Assembly: GCA_903882935.1 (NCBI GenBank)
Contig: CAIRZB010000022.1
Span: 1 to 64,000 of the forward strand
From: an uncultured Parafilimonas sp.
GTDB lineage: Bacteria > Bacteroidota > Bacteroidia > Chitinophagales > Chitinophagaceae
Direction of reading: 5' to 3'
DNA: 64,000 nt
Shown here: piece after piece, positions 26,767 through 34,566 of the stretch
How the letters are laid out: each line of letters begins with the position of its first letter
Position numbering within the stretch: the first letter of the stretch is position 1
Position numbers and translations under genes: made by a program
The notes under the pieces: model-generated
What the model was told of the DNA's origin: nothing
The model's database searches: none
The model's input: only the letters and a program-made list of their open reading frames with translations

Positions 26767-26800
26767 CAAAAGTACGCGTCCCGGTTAAATAATTGGCAAA
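26767..26800 (-). promoter_or_regulatory. Promoter of fmt
   Basis: On the minus strand, TTTG (26800-26797), a 22-base spacer and TACTTTTG (26774-26767) match the Bacteroidota sigma-A consensus TTTG-N19-22-TAnnTTTG. The -7 element ends only 4 bases before the fmt start codon. Confidence 0.7.
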
Positions 26801-26906
26801 CCTAATTAAAGGTGGCATGTAAAGGCTTGCACCTTGGCGCAAGGTGGCCACATAACATGGCTTTCTTTTTGGGCGCAGTTTATGGTTGGTGGCAGGGCTA
26901 AAAAGC

Positions 26907-28184
26907 CTACTCAAAATCCGCGTACAGCAAATACTTTTTCCTTATTTTTTTAAAGGCCGCCAGCTTGGGTTGCCAGCTTTTGCGTATCTCCGCTTCTGTG
27001 CTGCCTGCTTTTATTTGTTCCATCAAGGTGCCGTTGCCGGTAAGTATTTTAAAATAATAGTCGTGCGGCGGGGTGCCTTTTGTTTGCACAAAAAAACTGT
27101 CTTTGTTTTTAAACAGGCTGTAGGCCTGCAAAAGCCAATGCAAATCAATACTGGCGGGTGCAGTTTGGCCGCTAATGTTCCATCCATGGCAAAGCCTGCC
27201 TTTTAATTTGGGGTCCTTGGCGCCTACTGTAACATGGGGGGCAAAGGCAAACAGCGTGTCGGGTAGGGATGGGTGGCCAAATATTTCAAAGGGGTGGTCT
27301 GTGCCGCGCCCTTCTGATAAAATGGTACCCTCAAATAAACAGGTGGAGGGGTACCAGTACACCGCGCCCATTGATGCTAAATTGGGCGATGGCATTACCG
27401 GCAACACATACCGGCTTTTATGGGTGTAGTTTTTGCATTTTATAACATACAGTTTAAAATTGGTGTTTTTTTCCTCAAAGCCCAGTAATTGGCTCATGGT
27501 TATCTGGTTGCTTTTCTCTTTGCGTATCACCCGCCATGGCAGCCATTCCTCACCCAACAGCATTTGGGCATATTCCCCCTCCGTCATGCCATAAACAATG
27601 GGTGTGGGCTGCATGCCCACAAAACTTTTGTAATTGCTGTCAAGCACGGGGCCGTCAACATAAAAGCCGTTGGGGTTGGGCCTGTCGAGTATAACCAAGG
27701 GCAGGTTGTTTTGTATGGCACTTTCCAAAAAATACTGTAAGGAGGAGATGTAGGTGTAAAACCGTGTGCCTACATCCTGTATGTCAAACACCAAAATGTC
27801 TAAGTCCGCAAGGTCGGCCGCGCTGGGTTTTGTTTTAGCACCGTACAGCGACACAACTTTTATGCCCGTTAACGAGTCAGTATAAGTGCCTATTTGCTCC
27901 CCGGCGTCTGCCTTACCTCTAAAGCCATGCTCCGGGCCAAAAATTTTGGTAATACTAATACCCAGTTTGCGCAATGTGTCAACCAGGTGGCTGTTTGCCA
28001 CCACGGATGTAGGGTTAGCAAACACGCCCACCCGCTTGCCTTTTAGCAAGGGCAGGTACTCGGCAAACTGGTAGGCCCCCGGAAAAATTTCAGGTGTGGG
28101 GGCATGTTTTTTTGCTGCCGGGGTTTGTGCAGGTAACTGGTTGCAAAGCAAGGATATACAAAAAAATAGACACAGTTTTCTCAT
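26907..28184 (-). CDS. NamZ-type exo-beta-N-acetylmuramidase (DUF1343, GH171)
   Basis: A 425-residue secreted protein with a signal peptide (LCLFFCISLLCNQLPAQ) and the full DUF1343 domain: KGKRVGVFANPTSV, GPEHGFRGKADAGE, the DIQDVGTRFYTYISSL block, LDRPNPNG, and the late WYPSTCLFEGT and SEGRGTDHPFE motifs. Characterised members (NamZ) remove MurNAc from the non-reducing end of peptidoglycan fragments. It is probably periplasmic and serves cell-wall turnover or recovery. A recycling partner gene is not next to it. Confidence 0.9.
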   Translation of the reverse strand: MRKLCLFFCISLLCNQLPAQTPAAKKHAPTPEIFPGAYQFAEYLPLLKGKRVGVFANPTSVVANSHLVDTLRKLGISITKIFGPEHGFRGKADAGEQIGTYTDSLTGIKVVSLYGAKTKPSAADLADLDILVFDIQDVGTRFYTYISSLQYFLESAIQNNLPLVILDRPNPNGFYVDGPVLDSNYKSFVGMQPTPIVYGMTEGEYAQMLLGEEWLPWRVIRKEKSNQITMSQLLGFEEKNTNFKLYVIKCKNYTHKSRYVLPVMPSPNLASMGAVYWYPSTCLFEGTILSEGRGTDHPFEIFGHPSLPDTLFAFAPHVTVGAKDPKLKGRLCHGWNISGQTAPASIDLHWLLQAYSLFKNKDSFFVQTKGTPPHDYYFKILTGNGTLMEQIKAGSTEAEIRKSWQPKLAAFKKIRKKYLLYADFE

Positions 28185-28458
28185 GCGCGCGGGTTATGTG
28201 CCGGAAAGATAGTTAAAAATAATTGCGCAAAAAACAGCTTTGGCTTACCTTGCCCCCGTTTGCATGGTTGTTGCAATATACAATGCAGGGGTTGGTGGCT
28301 TTTGGGTGTTACGTACAGCCTACGTTAGGCAGCAGGGCACATTGCATGTTTTTGTGCCAACGCCGCTTTTTTGTTTGGCCTGCTTAATTACATTAAACGC
28401 CTTTCTGCGGCAGTTAACCATACACCCAACAATTTATTCCCAAACAAAATTTTTAGCA

Positions 28459-28917
28459 ATGAGCGAAGTAAAAAATGGTGATAAAATTAAAGTGCATTAT
28501 CACGGCCGCCTGGAAGACGGTACTACATTTGACAGCAGTGCGGGGCGCGAACCCCTTGAGTTTGAAGTGGGTAGCGGCCAGGTAATACCGGGCTTTGACG
28601 CAGGCGTGCTTGGCATGAAGGCAGGCGACAAACGCACCATCAATATACCGGTAGAGGAAGCCTACGGCCCTGTGCAGGAAGATATGTTTATGGAGTTTCC
28701 GATTGACCGCTTTCCCGCAGACATGAAGCCAGAAGTGGGCATGTCGCTGAACATGAGCAATGGCAGCGGCCAAACCATGCCCGTGGTGATTGCAGAAGTG
28801 CAGGAAGCAGTGGTTATATTGGATGCCAACCACCCTTTGGCAGGCGAACCCCTAATTTTTGACCTTGAATTGGTGGAGATTGCAGGCCGCAAGCCGTTGA
28901 TAATATCACCGTATTAA
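28459..28917 (+). CDS. FKBP-type peptidyl-prolyl isomerase (SlyD-like)
   Basis: A 152-residue isomerase from the ATG at 28459; the frame is open upstream to 28240 but that part reads as non-coding. The FKBP core HYHGRLEDGTTFDSS, GQVIPGFDAGVLGMKAGDKR is intact and interrupted by an insert-in-flap chaperone domain (about 75-125), as in SlyD. No signal peptide is seen, so it acts in the cytoplasm on folding proteins. The His-rich metal-binding tail of E. coli SlyD is absent. Confidence 0.92.
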   Translation: MSEVKNGDKIKVHYHGRLEDGTTFDSSAGREPLEFEVGSGQVIPGFDAGVLGMKAGDKRTINIPVEEAYGPVQEDMFMEFPIDRFPADMKPEVGMSLNMSNGSGQTMPVVIAEVQEAVVILDANHPLAGEPLIFDLELVEIAGRKPLIISPY

Positions 28918-28992
28918 AACCTCACCCCCTGCCCCCTTTCCGCGCAGCAGAGAGGGGATATAGAAGAGCGTGTTTTACTGATAAAGCTTTTA

Positions 28993-29034
28993 AAAAAAGG
29001 TTATGTGGCAGGTTGTTGCCACATAACCTTTTTT
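28993..29034. terminator. Strong bidirectional terminator after the FKBP gene
   Basis: A 17-bp perfect stem (AAAAAGGTTATGTGGCA and its complement) with a 6-base loop, ending in a T run at 29029-29034. It lies between the FKBP gene and the convergent membrane-protein gene and can serve both. Confidence 0.85.
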
Positions 29035-29091
29035 ACAGTAAATCTAATCGGCAATTTCCTTTGCCCCCTTTAGGGGATGGGGTGCGTACCC

Positions 29092-29637
29092 CTACCGCCG
29101 CCGCAACCACCAACCCAGCCAAATACCTGTTATGCCCCATTCAGCAAACGCATCTATAATATACCCTTTTTGGCCCGGTGTTTCATACCAAATATGGTAG
29201 GTGTATGGCTGGTTTAAATATACGATGGCCCCTACAAAAAGACTGGCTATAAAAATAGTGCCGAATGAGGGCAGGGTTATCTTGCCCAAAATCCATACCA
29301 ACAGCCAAACCACCACCACATCCACGGCAAATGCACGCAACATACTCATGCCCATGTTGTTGTTGAGTGCCTTGTGGTACGATACCACTGCCCAAGGTTT
29401 GCCTTTTTGTGCATTGGTAAGCTTGTTCATGTCGTCCATATTATAACCTGGCGGCAGGGATGGCATGAAGTACGCCCCGCTTTTAAGGTCCTGGCTGTTT
29501 AGGAAGGCCATTATGCTGTCTTGCTTTGGCGTGTAGGCCTGCGATTTGTAATGGAGGTTAAGCACTGTCCAAGAAAGGAATTGTACCATAAAAATAATGA
29601 TACCGCCCACAAGGGCGCCGACAATCGTTTTTTTCAT
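29092..29637 (-). CDS. Hypothetical inner-membrane protein
   Basis: A 181-residue protein from the ATG at 29637, which gives the natural start MKKTIVGALVGG; a longer frame to 29676 is less likely. It has an N-terminal helix (ALVGGIIIFMVQFLSW), a polar loop of about 90 residues with MPSLPPGYN, and about three helices in the C-terminal half (VVVVWLLVWILGKI, FIASLFVGAIVYL, WGITGIWLGWWL), ending RRR. I do not recognise a named family. It is convergent with the FKBP gene and divergent from pepT. Confidence 0.75.
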   Translation of the reverse strand: MKKTIVGALVGGIIIFMVQFLSWTVLNLHYKSQAYTPKQDSIMAFLNSQDLKSGAYFMPSLPPGYNMDDMNKLTNAQKGKPWAVVSYHKALNNNMGMSMLRAFAVDVVVVWLLVWILGKITLPSFGTIFIASLFVGAIVYLNQPYTYHIWYETPGQKGYIIDAFAEWGITGIWLGWWLRRR

Positions 29638-29728
29638 TTGGGGTATTTGTTTGGTTGGGTACAAGGTATAAAACATTTTTAGGTTTTATTAACGGTTTGC
29701 CTAATTTGCCCCAATTAATTTTGGTTGT

Positions 29729-30976
29729 ATGATGACAGATTATGTTTTTACAGTGGCCGAAAGGTTTATGCGGTATGTGCAAATAGATACCCAAAGCGAC
29801 CCCGCCAGCAAAACATTCCCTTCCACCGAAAAACAGAAAAACCTTAGCCATTTATTGGCTGCCGAACTGCTGGCCGCGGGCATAGCAGATGCCCATGTGG
29901 ATGAGCATGGGTATGTGTACGCCACCATACCCGCCAACACGCCCAAAACAGTACCGGTTGTTTGCTTTTGCAGCCACGTGGATACCGCCCCCGATTGCAG
30001 CGGCACAGGTGTAAAGCCTATTTTACATAACAACTACAACGGCAGGGATATAGTGTTGCCCGATGATACCACCCAAGTGGTTAGCCCCAACAAACACCCC
30101 TACCTGCTGCAAAAAATAGGCGAGGATATTATAACGGCCAGCGGCACCACCCTGCTGGGGGCCGATGATAAGGCCGGCGTGGCCATTATTATGGATATGG
30201 CCAACTACCTGGTTAGCCACCCGCACCTACAGCACGGGGAGATAAAAATATTGTTTACCCCCGATGAGGAAGTGGGCCATGGTACGGAAAAATTGGACAT
30301 GCAAAAACTGGGTGCCGATTTTGCTTACACCTTAGACGGCGGGGAGCTGGGCACCTTTGAAGATGAAACTTTTAGCGCAGATGGTGCCCGTATAACCATA
30401 CACGGCGTAATAGTACACCCCGGCTATGCCAAAGGCAAATTGGCAAATGCCATAAAAATAGCAGGCGAAATTTTGGCGGCACTGCCCACCAGCGAGTGGA
30501 GCCCGGAGACCACCGAAGGCAGGCAGGGTTTTGTACACCCTGTGGCAGTGGGCGGGCTTGCGGAACAAGCCACCATTGAGTTTATTGTGCGCGATTTTGA
30601 CACCGCCAACCTGGCCCACCACGAGGCCCGGCTTAAAGCTGTTGCCGAAACGGTTGTGCAACGCCACGCCGGTGCCACCATGGTATTTGAGGTGCATGAG
30701 CAGTACCGCAACATGAAGGAGGTAGTTGATAAGCACCCCCATGTGGCCGCCTACGCAACGGAGGCTTACCAAAGGGCTGGCCTGGCTGTTAAGAAGGAAC
30801 CCATACGCGGCGGCACCGATGGCAGCCGGCTTAGTTTTATGGGGCTGCCGGCGCCCAATATATTCACCGGTATGCAGGCCATACACAGCAAACAAGAGTT
30901 TGTAAGCGTGCAGGATATGCAAAAAGCCGTTGAGGTATTGGTGAACCTGGTGCAGGTGTGGGAACAAAGCAGCTGA
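29729..30976 (+). CDS. pepT: Peptidase T (tripeptide aminopeptidase)
   Basis: A 415-residue M20B zinc aminopeptidase that removes the N-terminal residue from tripeptides in the cytoplasm. Metal and catalytic motifs are all visible: SHVDTAPD with His83 and Asp85, LLGADDKAG, FTPDEEVGHGTEKLD with the catalytic Glu pair, and the late SKQEF. The dimerisation insert runs from about 215 to 325. Length and order match PepT. The first codon may be 29729 or 29732 (both ATG). Confidence 0.95.
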   Translation: MMTDYVFTVAERFMRYVQIDTQSDPASKTFPSTEKQKNLSHLLAAELLAAGIADAHVDEHGYVYATIPANTPKTVPVVCFCSHVDTAPDCSGTGVKPILHNNYNGRDIVLPDDTTQVVSPNKHPYLLQKIGEDIITASGTTLLGADDKAGVAIIMDMANYLVSHPHLQHGEIKILFTPDEEVGHGTEKLDMQKLGADFAYTLDGGELGTFEDETFSADGARITIHGVIVHPGYAKGKLANAIKIAGEILAALPTSEWSPETTEGRQGFVHPVAVGGLAEQATIEFIVRDFDTANLAHHEARLKAVAETVVQRHAGATMVFEVHEQYRNMKEVVDKHPHVAAYATEAYQRAGLAVKKEPIRGGTDGSRLSFMGLPAPNIFTGMQAIHSKQEFVSVQDMQKAVEVLVNLVQVWEQSS

Positions 30977-31349
30977 CCACGATTCTTCTTATGCGCCAGA
31001 AACACGATTGCGCACCGGTCTGTCAGTCTCCCGTTTGACCGGGAGACATTGTTGGGATTTACGAAAAAGCAGTCTGACGGTCTCCGTCTGACTGCTTTTT
31101 CAGGTGAATCCGTCAAATCTGGCTAAAATCGTGTATAACCCCGCCTGCGGTTGTATCACCACAACCGGACAGCTTGCCTGTTACACGTGGGCTATGTGGT
31201 AGGCCATTGTGCATAATCCCAATCCCCAAATCAGGTGAATCAGAAAAATCTGGCTAAAATCGTGGTCAACAATCGTGGTCAAGATTCATAGTCAAAAACA
31301 TTTTTACCATCCCCATTAATTTATCTTACATTTCCAAAAATTTTGACAT
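30977..31349. other. Intergenic region with hairpins and a short direct repeat
   Basis: No gene is visible. Two hairpins follow pepT: GTCTCCCG (31026-31033) with CGGGAGAC (31040-31047), and an 11-bp stem AAAAAGCAGTC (31064-31074) with GACTGCTTTTT (31090-31100). A 33-base segment starting CAGGTGAATC and ending AAAATCGTG occurs twice (31101-31133 and 31232-31264) with three differences. Confidence 0.6.
31064..31100. terminator. Hairpin terminator after pepT
   Basis: An 11-bp perfect outer stem ending in five T residues, with the loop region also nearly self-complementary. It is symmetric and could act on both strands. It lies about 90 bases after the pepT stop. Confidence 0.65.
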
Positions 31350-32291
31350 ATGGAACTCCTTGGATCCTATTGGTGGGTACTCCTAATTGCTTTTTTCATC
31401 TTCAGCGGCTTGGTAACCGTTAACCAAGGCTATATTTCTGTTATTACCATGTTTGGTAAGTACCAGCGTATTTTGCGGCCGGGCCTGCGTTTTAAGCTGC
31501 CCCTGCTGGAAAGCGTGTACAAGCGCATCAGCATACAAAACCGCTCGGTGGAACTGGAATTCCAGGCTGTTACGCTTGACCAAGCCAATGTATATTTTAA
31601 AGCCATGCTACTGTACGCCGTGCAGAACGAGGAGGAGGAAACGGTAAAAAAAGTAGCCTTTAAATTTATTAGCGAGAAAGACTTGATGCAGGCGATGATA
31701 CGTACCATTGAAGGCAGCATCCGTGCCTTTGTGGCCACTAAAAAACAGGCGGAAATATTATTGCTGCGCAAGGATATTGTGGAATATGTAAAGGAACAAA
31801 TTGACCATACCTTGGAAGAATGGGGCTACCACCTGCAAGATTTGCAGATAAATGATATAACGTTTGACCAAGCGGTGATGGAAAGCATGAGCAAGGTAGT
31901 GGCCAGCAATAACCTTAAGGCCGCCGCTGAAAATGAAGGGCAGGCGCTGTTGATTACAAAAACCAAAGCTGCCGAGGCCGAAGGTAACGCCATCAAAATA
32001 TCCGCAGAAGCGGAGAAAGAGGCTGCCCGCTTGCGTGGGCAGGGTGTGGCCCTCTTCCGGGAGGAAGTAGCCCGGGGTATGAGCCAGGCCGCCGAGCAAA
32101 TGAAACAAGCCAACCTGGATACCAACGTTATACTGTTTAGCATGTGGACAGAAGCTATTAAGAATTTTGCCGAGGCTGGCAAGGGCAACGTGATTTTCCT
32201 AGACGGCAGCCCCGAGGGCATGGAAAAACAAATGCGGCAGATTGTTGCAATGACAAAAATTGACCAAAACAAGGCCCAGGGTATTAAATAA
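31350..32291 (+). CDS. SPFH/Band 7 (prohibitin-like) membrane protein
   Basis: A 313-residue protein with an N-terminal membrane helix (YWWVLLIAFFIFSGLVTV), an SPFH domain (about 25-190, with GLRFKLPLLESVYKRIS) and a long helical, Ala/Glu-rich region (about 185-255, AAAENEGQALLITKTKAAEAE) expected to form coiled coils. Such proteins assemble large membrane-attached rings that organise membrane domains or escort membrane proteases. No NfeD or FtsH partner is adjacent, so its client is unknown. It is the last plus-strand gene before the AT-rich island. Confidence 0.88.
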   Translation: MELLGSYWWVLLIAFFIFSGLVTVNQGYISVITMFGKYQRILRPGLRFKLPLLESVYKRISIQNRSVELEFQAVTLDQANVYFKAMLLYAVQNEEEETVKKVAFKFISEKDLMQAMIRTIEGSIRAFVATKKQAEILLLRKDIVEYVKEQIDHTLEEWGYHLQDLQINDITFDQAVMESMSKVVASNNLKAAAENEGQALLITKTKAAEAEGNAIKISAEAEKEAARLRGQGVALFREEVARGMSQAAEQMKQANLDTNVILFSMWTEAIKNFAEAGKGNVIFLDGSPEGMEKQMRQIVAMTKIDQNKAQGIK

Positions 32292-32796
32292 AACCTGTTA
32301 ATCAATCGCAGGGTTTAATAATTTTCAGGATAAGTGCAGATGGTGTTGAAGAAATAGCAACTGTGCTTATCCTGATTCTCATAATGCTAAAGAATTTATT
32401 TGAAATATCTTGTAGAATTGAGCATTTAGCTTGTTTTTAAACCGAGATAAAATAAGGTTACGTACTGAAATATAGCTGGTGTTTTTTAAATCAAATTCAT
32501 TAATGGATGGCCTTATGGCTTAAAAAACCAAATATTTGCAAGCATTTCGGTTTTGACTAAATTTAAATTTGGTAACAAATGAAAAGTCTAGTGAAATCGT
32601 TTTCACTAAGCTTTCTGCAATCCCTTTGCTATATTCCATTTCAGCGGTTTTACCAACTATTTTTCAGTAATATGCCTAAAACAACCACTTCCAAGGTGAA
32701 CTATATGGTTCTTTTTAAGTGAGGTATGTATAAGAGTTGAATTTGAAAGTGGGTTTAAAATATTAGGATTTTTAAAGTGCAATGTACTAGATGATT
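32292..32796. other. AT-rich spacer at the island edge
   Basis: No gene is visible in these 505 bases. The first part may hold a terminator for the SPFH gene (AAACCTG at 32291-32297 with CAGGGTTT at 32309-32316). A second inverted repeat, TCAGGATAAG (32325-32334) and CTTATCCTGA (32366-32375), has no T run. Beyond about 32380 the composition becomes very AT-rich and stays so through the next two genes. Confidence 0.5.
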
Positions 32797-33600
32797 CTAG
32801 TCATTTCCAAGATTTTCTCTGAGAGTGTTAAGGGAATTTCTGATTTTTTTTCTTTCTCTCTTGGTTTTAAAAAGATAAGACATAAAATCGATTGCTACTT
32901 GGAAAGACACACAGCATATGTATATAATATCAAGAAATGCTCTCAATAGGTGAGAAATAAACGGGCAAAGGGTTAAGGCAACCGTAAAAGAGATAGTACA
33001 TATGTTCGAAGGTATTATAGTACGTGATAGTATATAATAGTCAAGTGGGGCATGTTTCTTGTATAAAAAATAAAACACAAGTACTATGGAAATAAAAAAC
33101 ACTGAAACAATACCATTTTTAATATTACCGACACCTATTCGAAACGTTTTATACAAAACATAAACATGAAAAAGTAACACAATTATATTGATAACAAAAA
33201 GTGCGTGGTATAAAGCGTCGGAAGTTAAAAAGCCATCATATCCTGATAATATTAAGATAAAAAGGGAATATAAAGCTGCAAACAAATAGGACGCCTTGAA
33301 TGAACCATTAAAGGTAAAATCACTATCTTTAATATAATCTTTAATATACTTGTCTGTTTCAATAAATTTCTTTTGAATGTCTGTACTTAATCTACCTCCA
33401 TATTTACCTAATTCTTGATTTGATTCTAATGCACGCTGCACAATTTTAGAAAAATATGCTAATATTATTTTAGCAACTTTCGGTGCAGGAGAATGAATAA
33501 TTAGAGTAATTCTTTCGCTAAAGCTTTCAACCGTGTAAATAAAATTGAATACAATGGCAACATGAAAAACTGTTTCAAAGTTTTTTAATTCCAACTCCAT
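32797..33600 (-). CDS. Multi-pass membrane protein of the AT-rich island
   Basis: A 267-residue protein I do not recognise. The N-terminal third is amphipathic helical and could be cytoplasmic (KIVQRALESNQELGKYGG, then a Lys/Asp-rich stretch). About five membrane helices follow (ASYLFAALYSLFILIL, ALFVINIIVLLFHVYVLY, NGIVSVFFISIVLVFYFLY, TISFTVALTLCPFI, FLDIIYICCVSFQVAI) and a basic tail (KTKRERKKIRN). It lies 31 bases after the PLD-like gene in the same direction, so the two form an operon. The composition differs from the flanking genes, which suggests transfer. Confidence 0.75.
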   Translation of the reverse strand: MELELKNFETVFHVAIVFNFIYTVESFSERITLIIHSPAPKVAKIILAYFSKIVQRALESNQELGKYGGRLSTDIQKKFIETDKYIKDYIKDSDFTFNGSFKASYLFAALYSLFILILSGYDGFLTSDALYHALFVINIIVLLFHVYVLYKTFRIGVGNIKNGIVSVFFISIVLVFYFLYKKHAPLDYYILSRTIIPSNICTISFTVALTLCPFISHLLRAFLDIIYICCVSFQVAIDFMSYLFKTKRERKKIRNSLNTLRENLGND

Positions 33601-33631
33601 TAATTTTAGTTTTCTAAGGGTACAGTAAAGT

Positions 33632-34204
33632 TTAATTCAAAATAGTATTTGATATTTTATCTAGTGATTCAAATCTAGTATTTAGATTTTTTGCGAGTTT
33701 GCTGTCATTGAATGATCCTATTGCTGAATAATCATTTATTTTTTCGGCTCTGAACATCATATCATCCGCGATAATAAAATGATTAAACTCACCCATTGGG
33801 GAATAACTCGGAATTAATTTCTTTAGACTAATCTTGTCATTTTGTTTGTGAGTGCTTAATATTAATTTCAAAGCACTTGAATCCAAATCCGGATCACTTT
33901 CGAAAATTATACTTAGGGGTATATCACGCCCAAGAAATTCCTTTAAGCTTGCCATATAATATTCATTATTTGATACACATTTATCAAAACGGCCAGTATA
34001 AATTTTTATGTATTTTTTCGCCGTTCTAAAAATATTTGCCAAGACAATAGCAGCATGGTCTGGACCTGAATTTGTAAAAATGGATTTATCACGCCCAGTT
34101 GCTAGATTTTCTATTGCAACCTTATAGGCTTGAATTTCAACTGATTTGTCAGTAATTTGTTGGGTTTCTTCAGAGTTGTCGATAGCAAAGTCGTTAATAG
34201 CCAT
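33632..34204 (-). CDS. PLD-like domain protein of the AT-rich island
   Basis: A 190-residue soluble protein. The pattern AAIVLANIFRTAKKYIKIYTGRFD, a central SIIFESDPD strand, and the ending FNHFIIADDMMFRAE with SAIGSFNDSKLAKNL resembles a single phospholipase D-like domain. However, the HxK motif is not complete (the histidine is followed by FI rather than x-K), so catalysis is doubtful and a binding or sensing role is possible. It is the first gene of a two-gene unit with the membrane protein 31 bases downstream. A TACTTTTG -7 match lies at 34225-34232 on the minus strand. Family assignment is by eye. Confidence 0.65.
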   Translation of the reverse strand: MAINDFAIDNSEETQQITDKSVEIQAYKVAIENLATGRDKSIFTNSGPDHAAIVLANIFRTAKKYIKIYTGRFDKCVSNNEYYMASLKEFLGRDIPLSIIFESDPDLDSSALKLILSTHKQNDKISLKKLIPSYSPMGEFNHFIIADDMMFRAEKINDYSAIGSFNDSKLAKNLNTRFESLDKISNTILN

Positions 34205-34566
34205 AATAAATAGGGTATTTGTTGCAAAAGTAGTTGACTTTTTATGTTTTTTGGATAAATTTGGTTTTATCTATATCCTTAATGGACATTTTAATAAGCA
34301 ATCTTCGCTAGAATTCGGCTAAATTAAAAATATGTGTATTTCTGATGGTGATTAAAGTGTTAAAATATAGTTAAATTAAATATTTTGAATTTGAATATCT
34401 TAGAAACGTATTTGTTGAAAATCGAAACGGCGATAGAAAGAGAAATCTCTTAAAAAAGCGTACCGCCCCAACCAAATAAAATAGCCCCACCAAACGGCGG
34501 GGCTATTTTATATACATCAACTCAAATTCACCTAATCACTAATAAATTCCTTCAGCCGTCGTTCTA
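34205..34566. other. Intergenic region upstream of the island operon
   Basis: No gene is visible. It holds the putative -7 element of the island operon (CAAAAGTA on the plus strand at 34225-34232) and the terminator of the htrA gene (34478-34509). The part up to about 34440 shares the AT-rich composition of the island. Confidence 0.5.
34478..34509. terminator. Terminator downstream of the HtrA protease gene
   Basis: An 11-bp perfect stem AAAATAGCCCC (34478-34488) and GGGGCTATTTT (34499-34509), symmetric with A and T tracts, about 60 bases past the htrA stop on the minus strand. Confidence 0.8.

Noticed and set aside
28240-28458. Extension of the FKBP frame by 73 codons
   Set aside because: The FKBP family starts at MSEVKNGDKIKVHYHG; the upstream part is Cys/Leu-rich with no homology and no good signal peptide layout.
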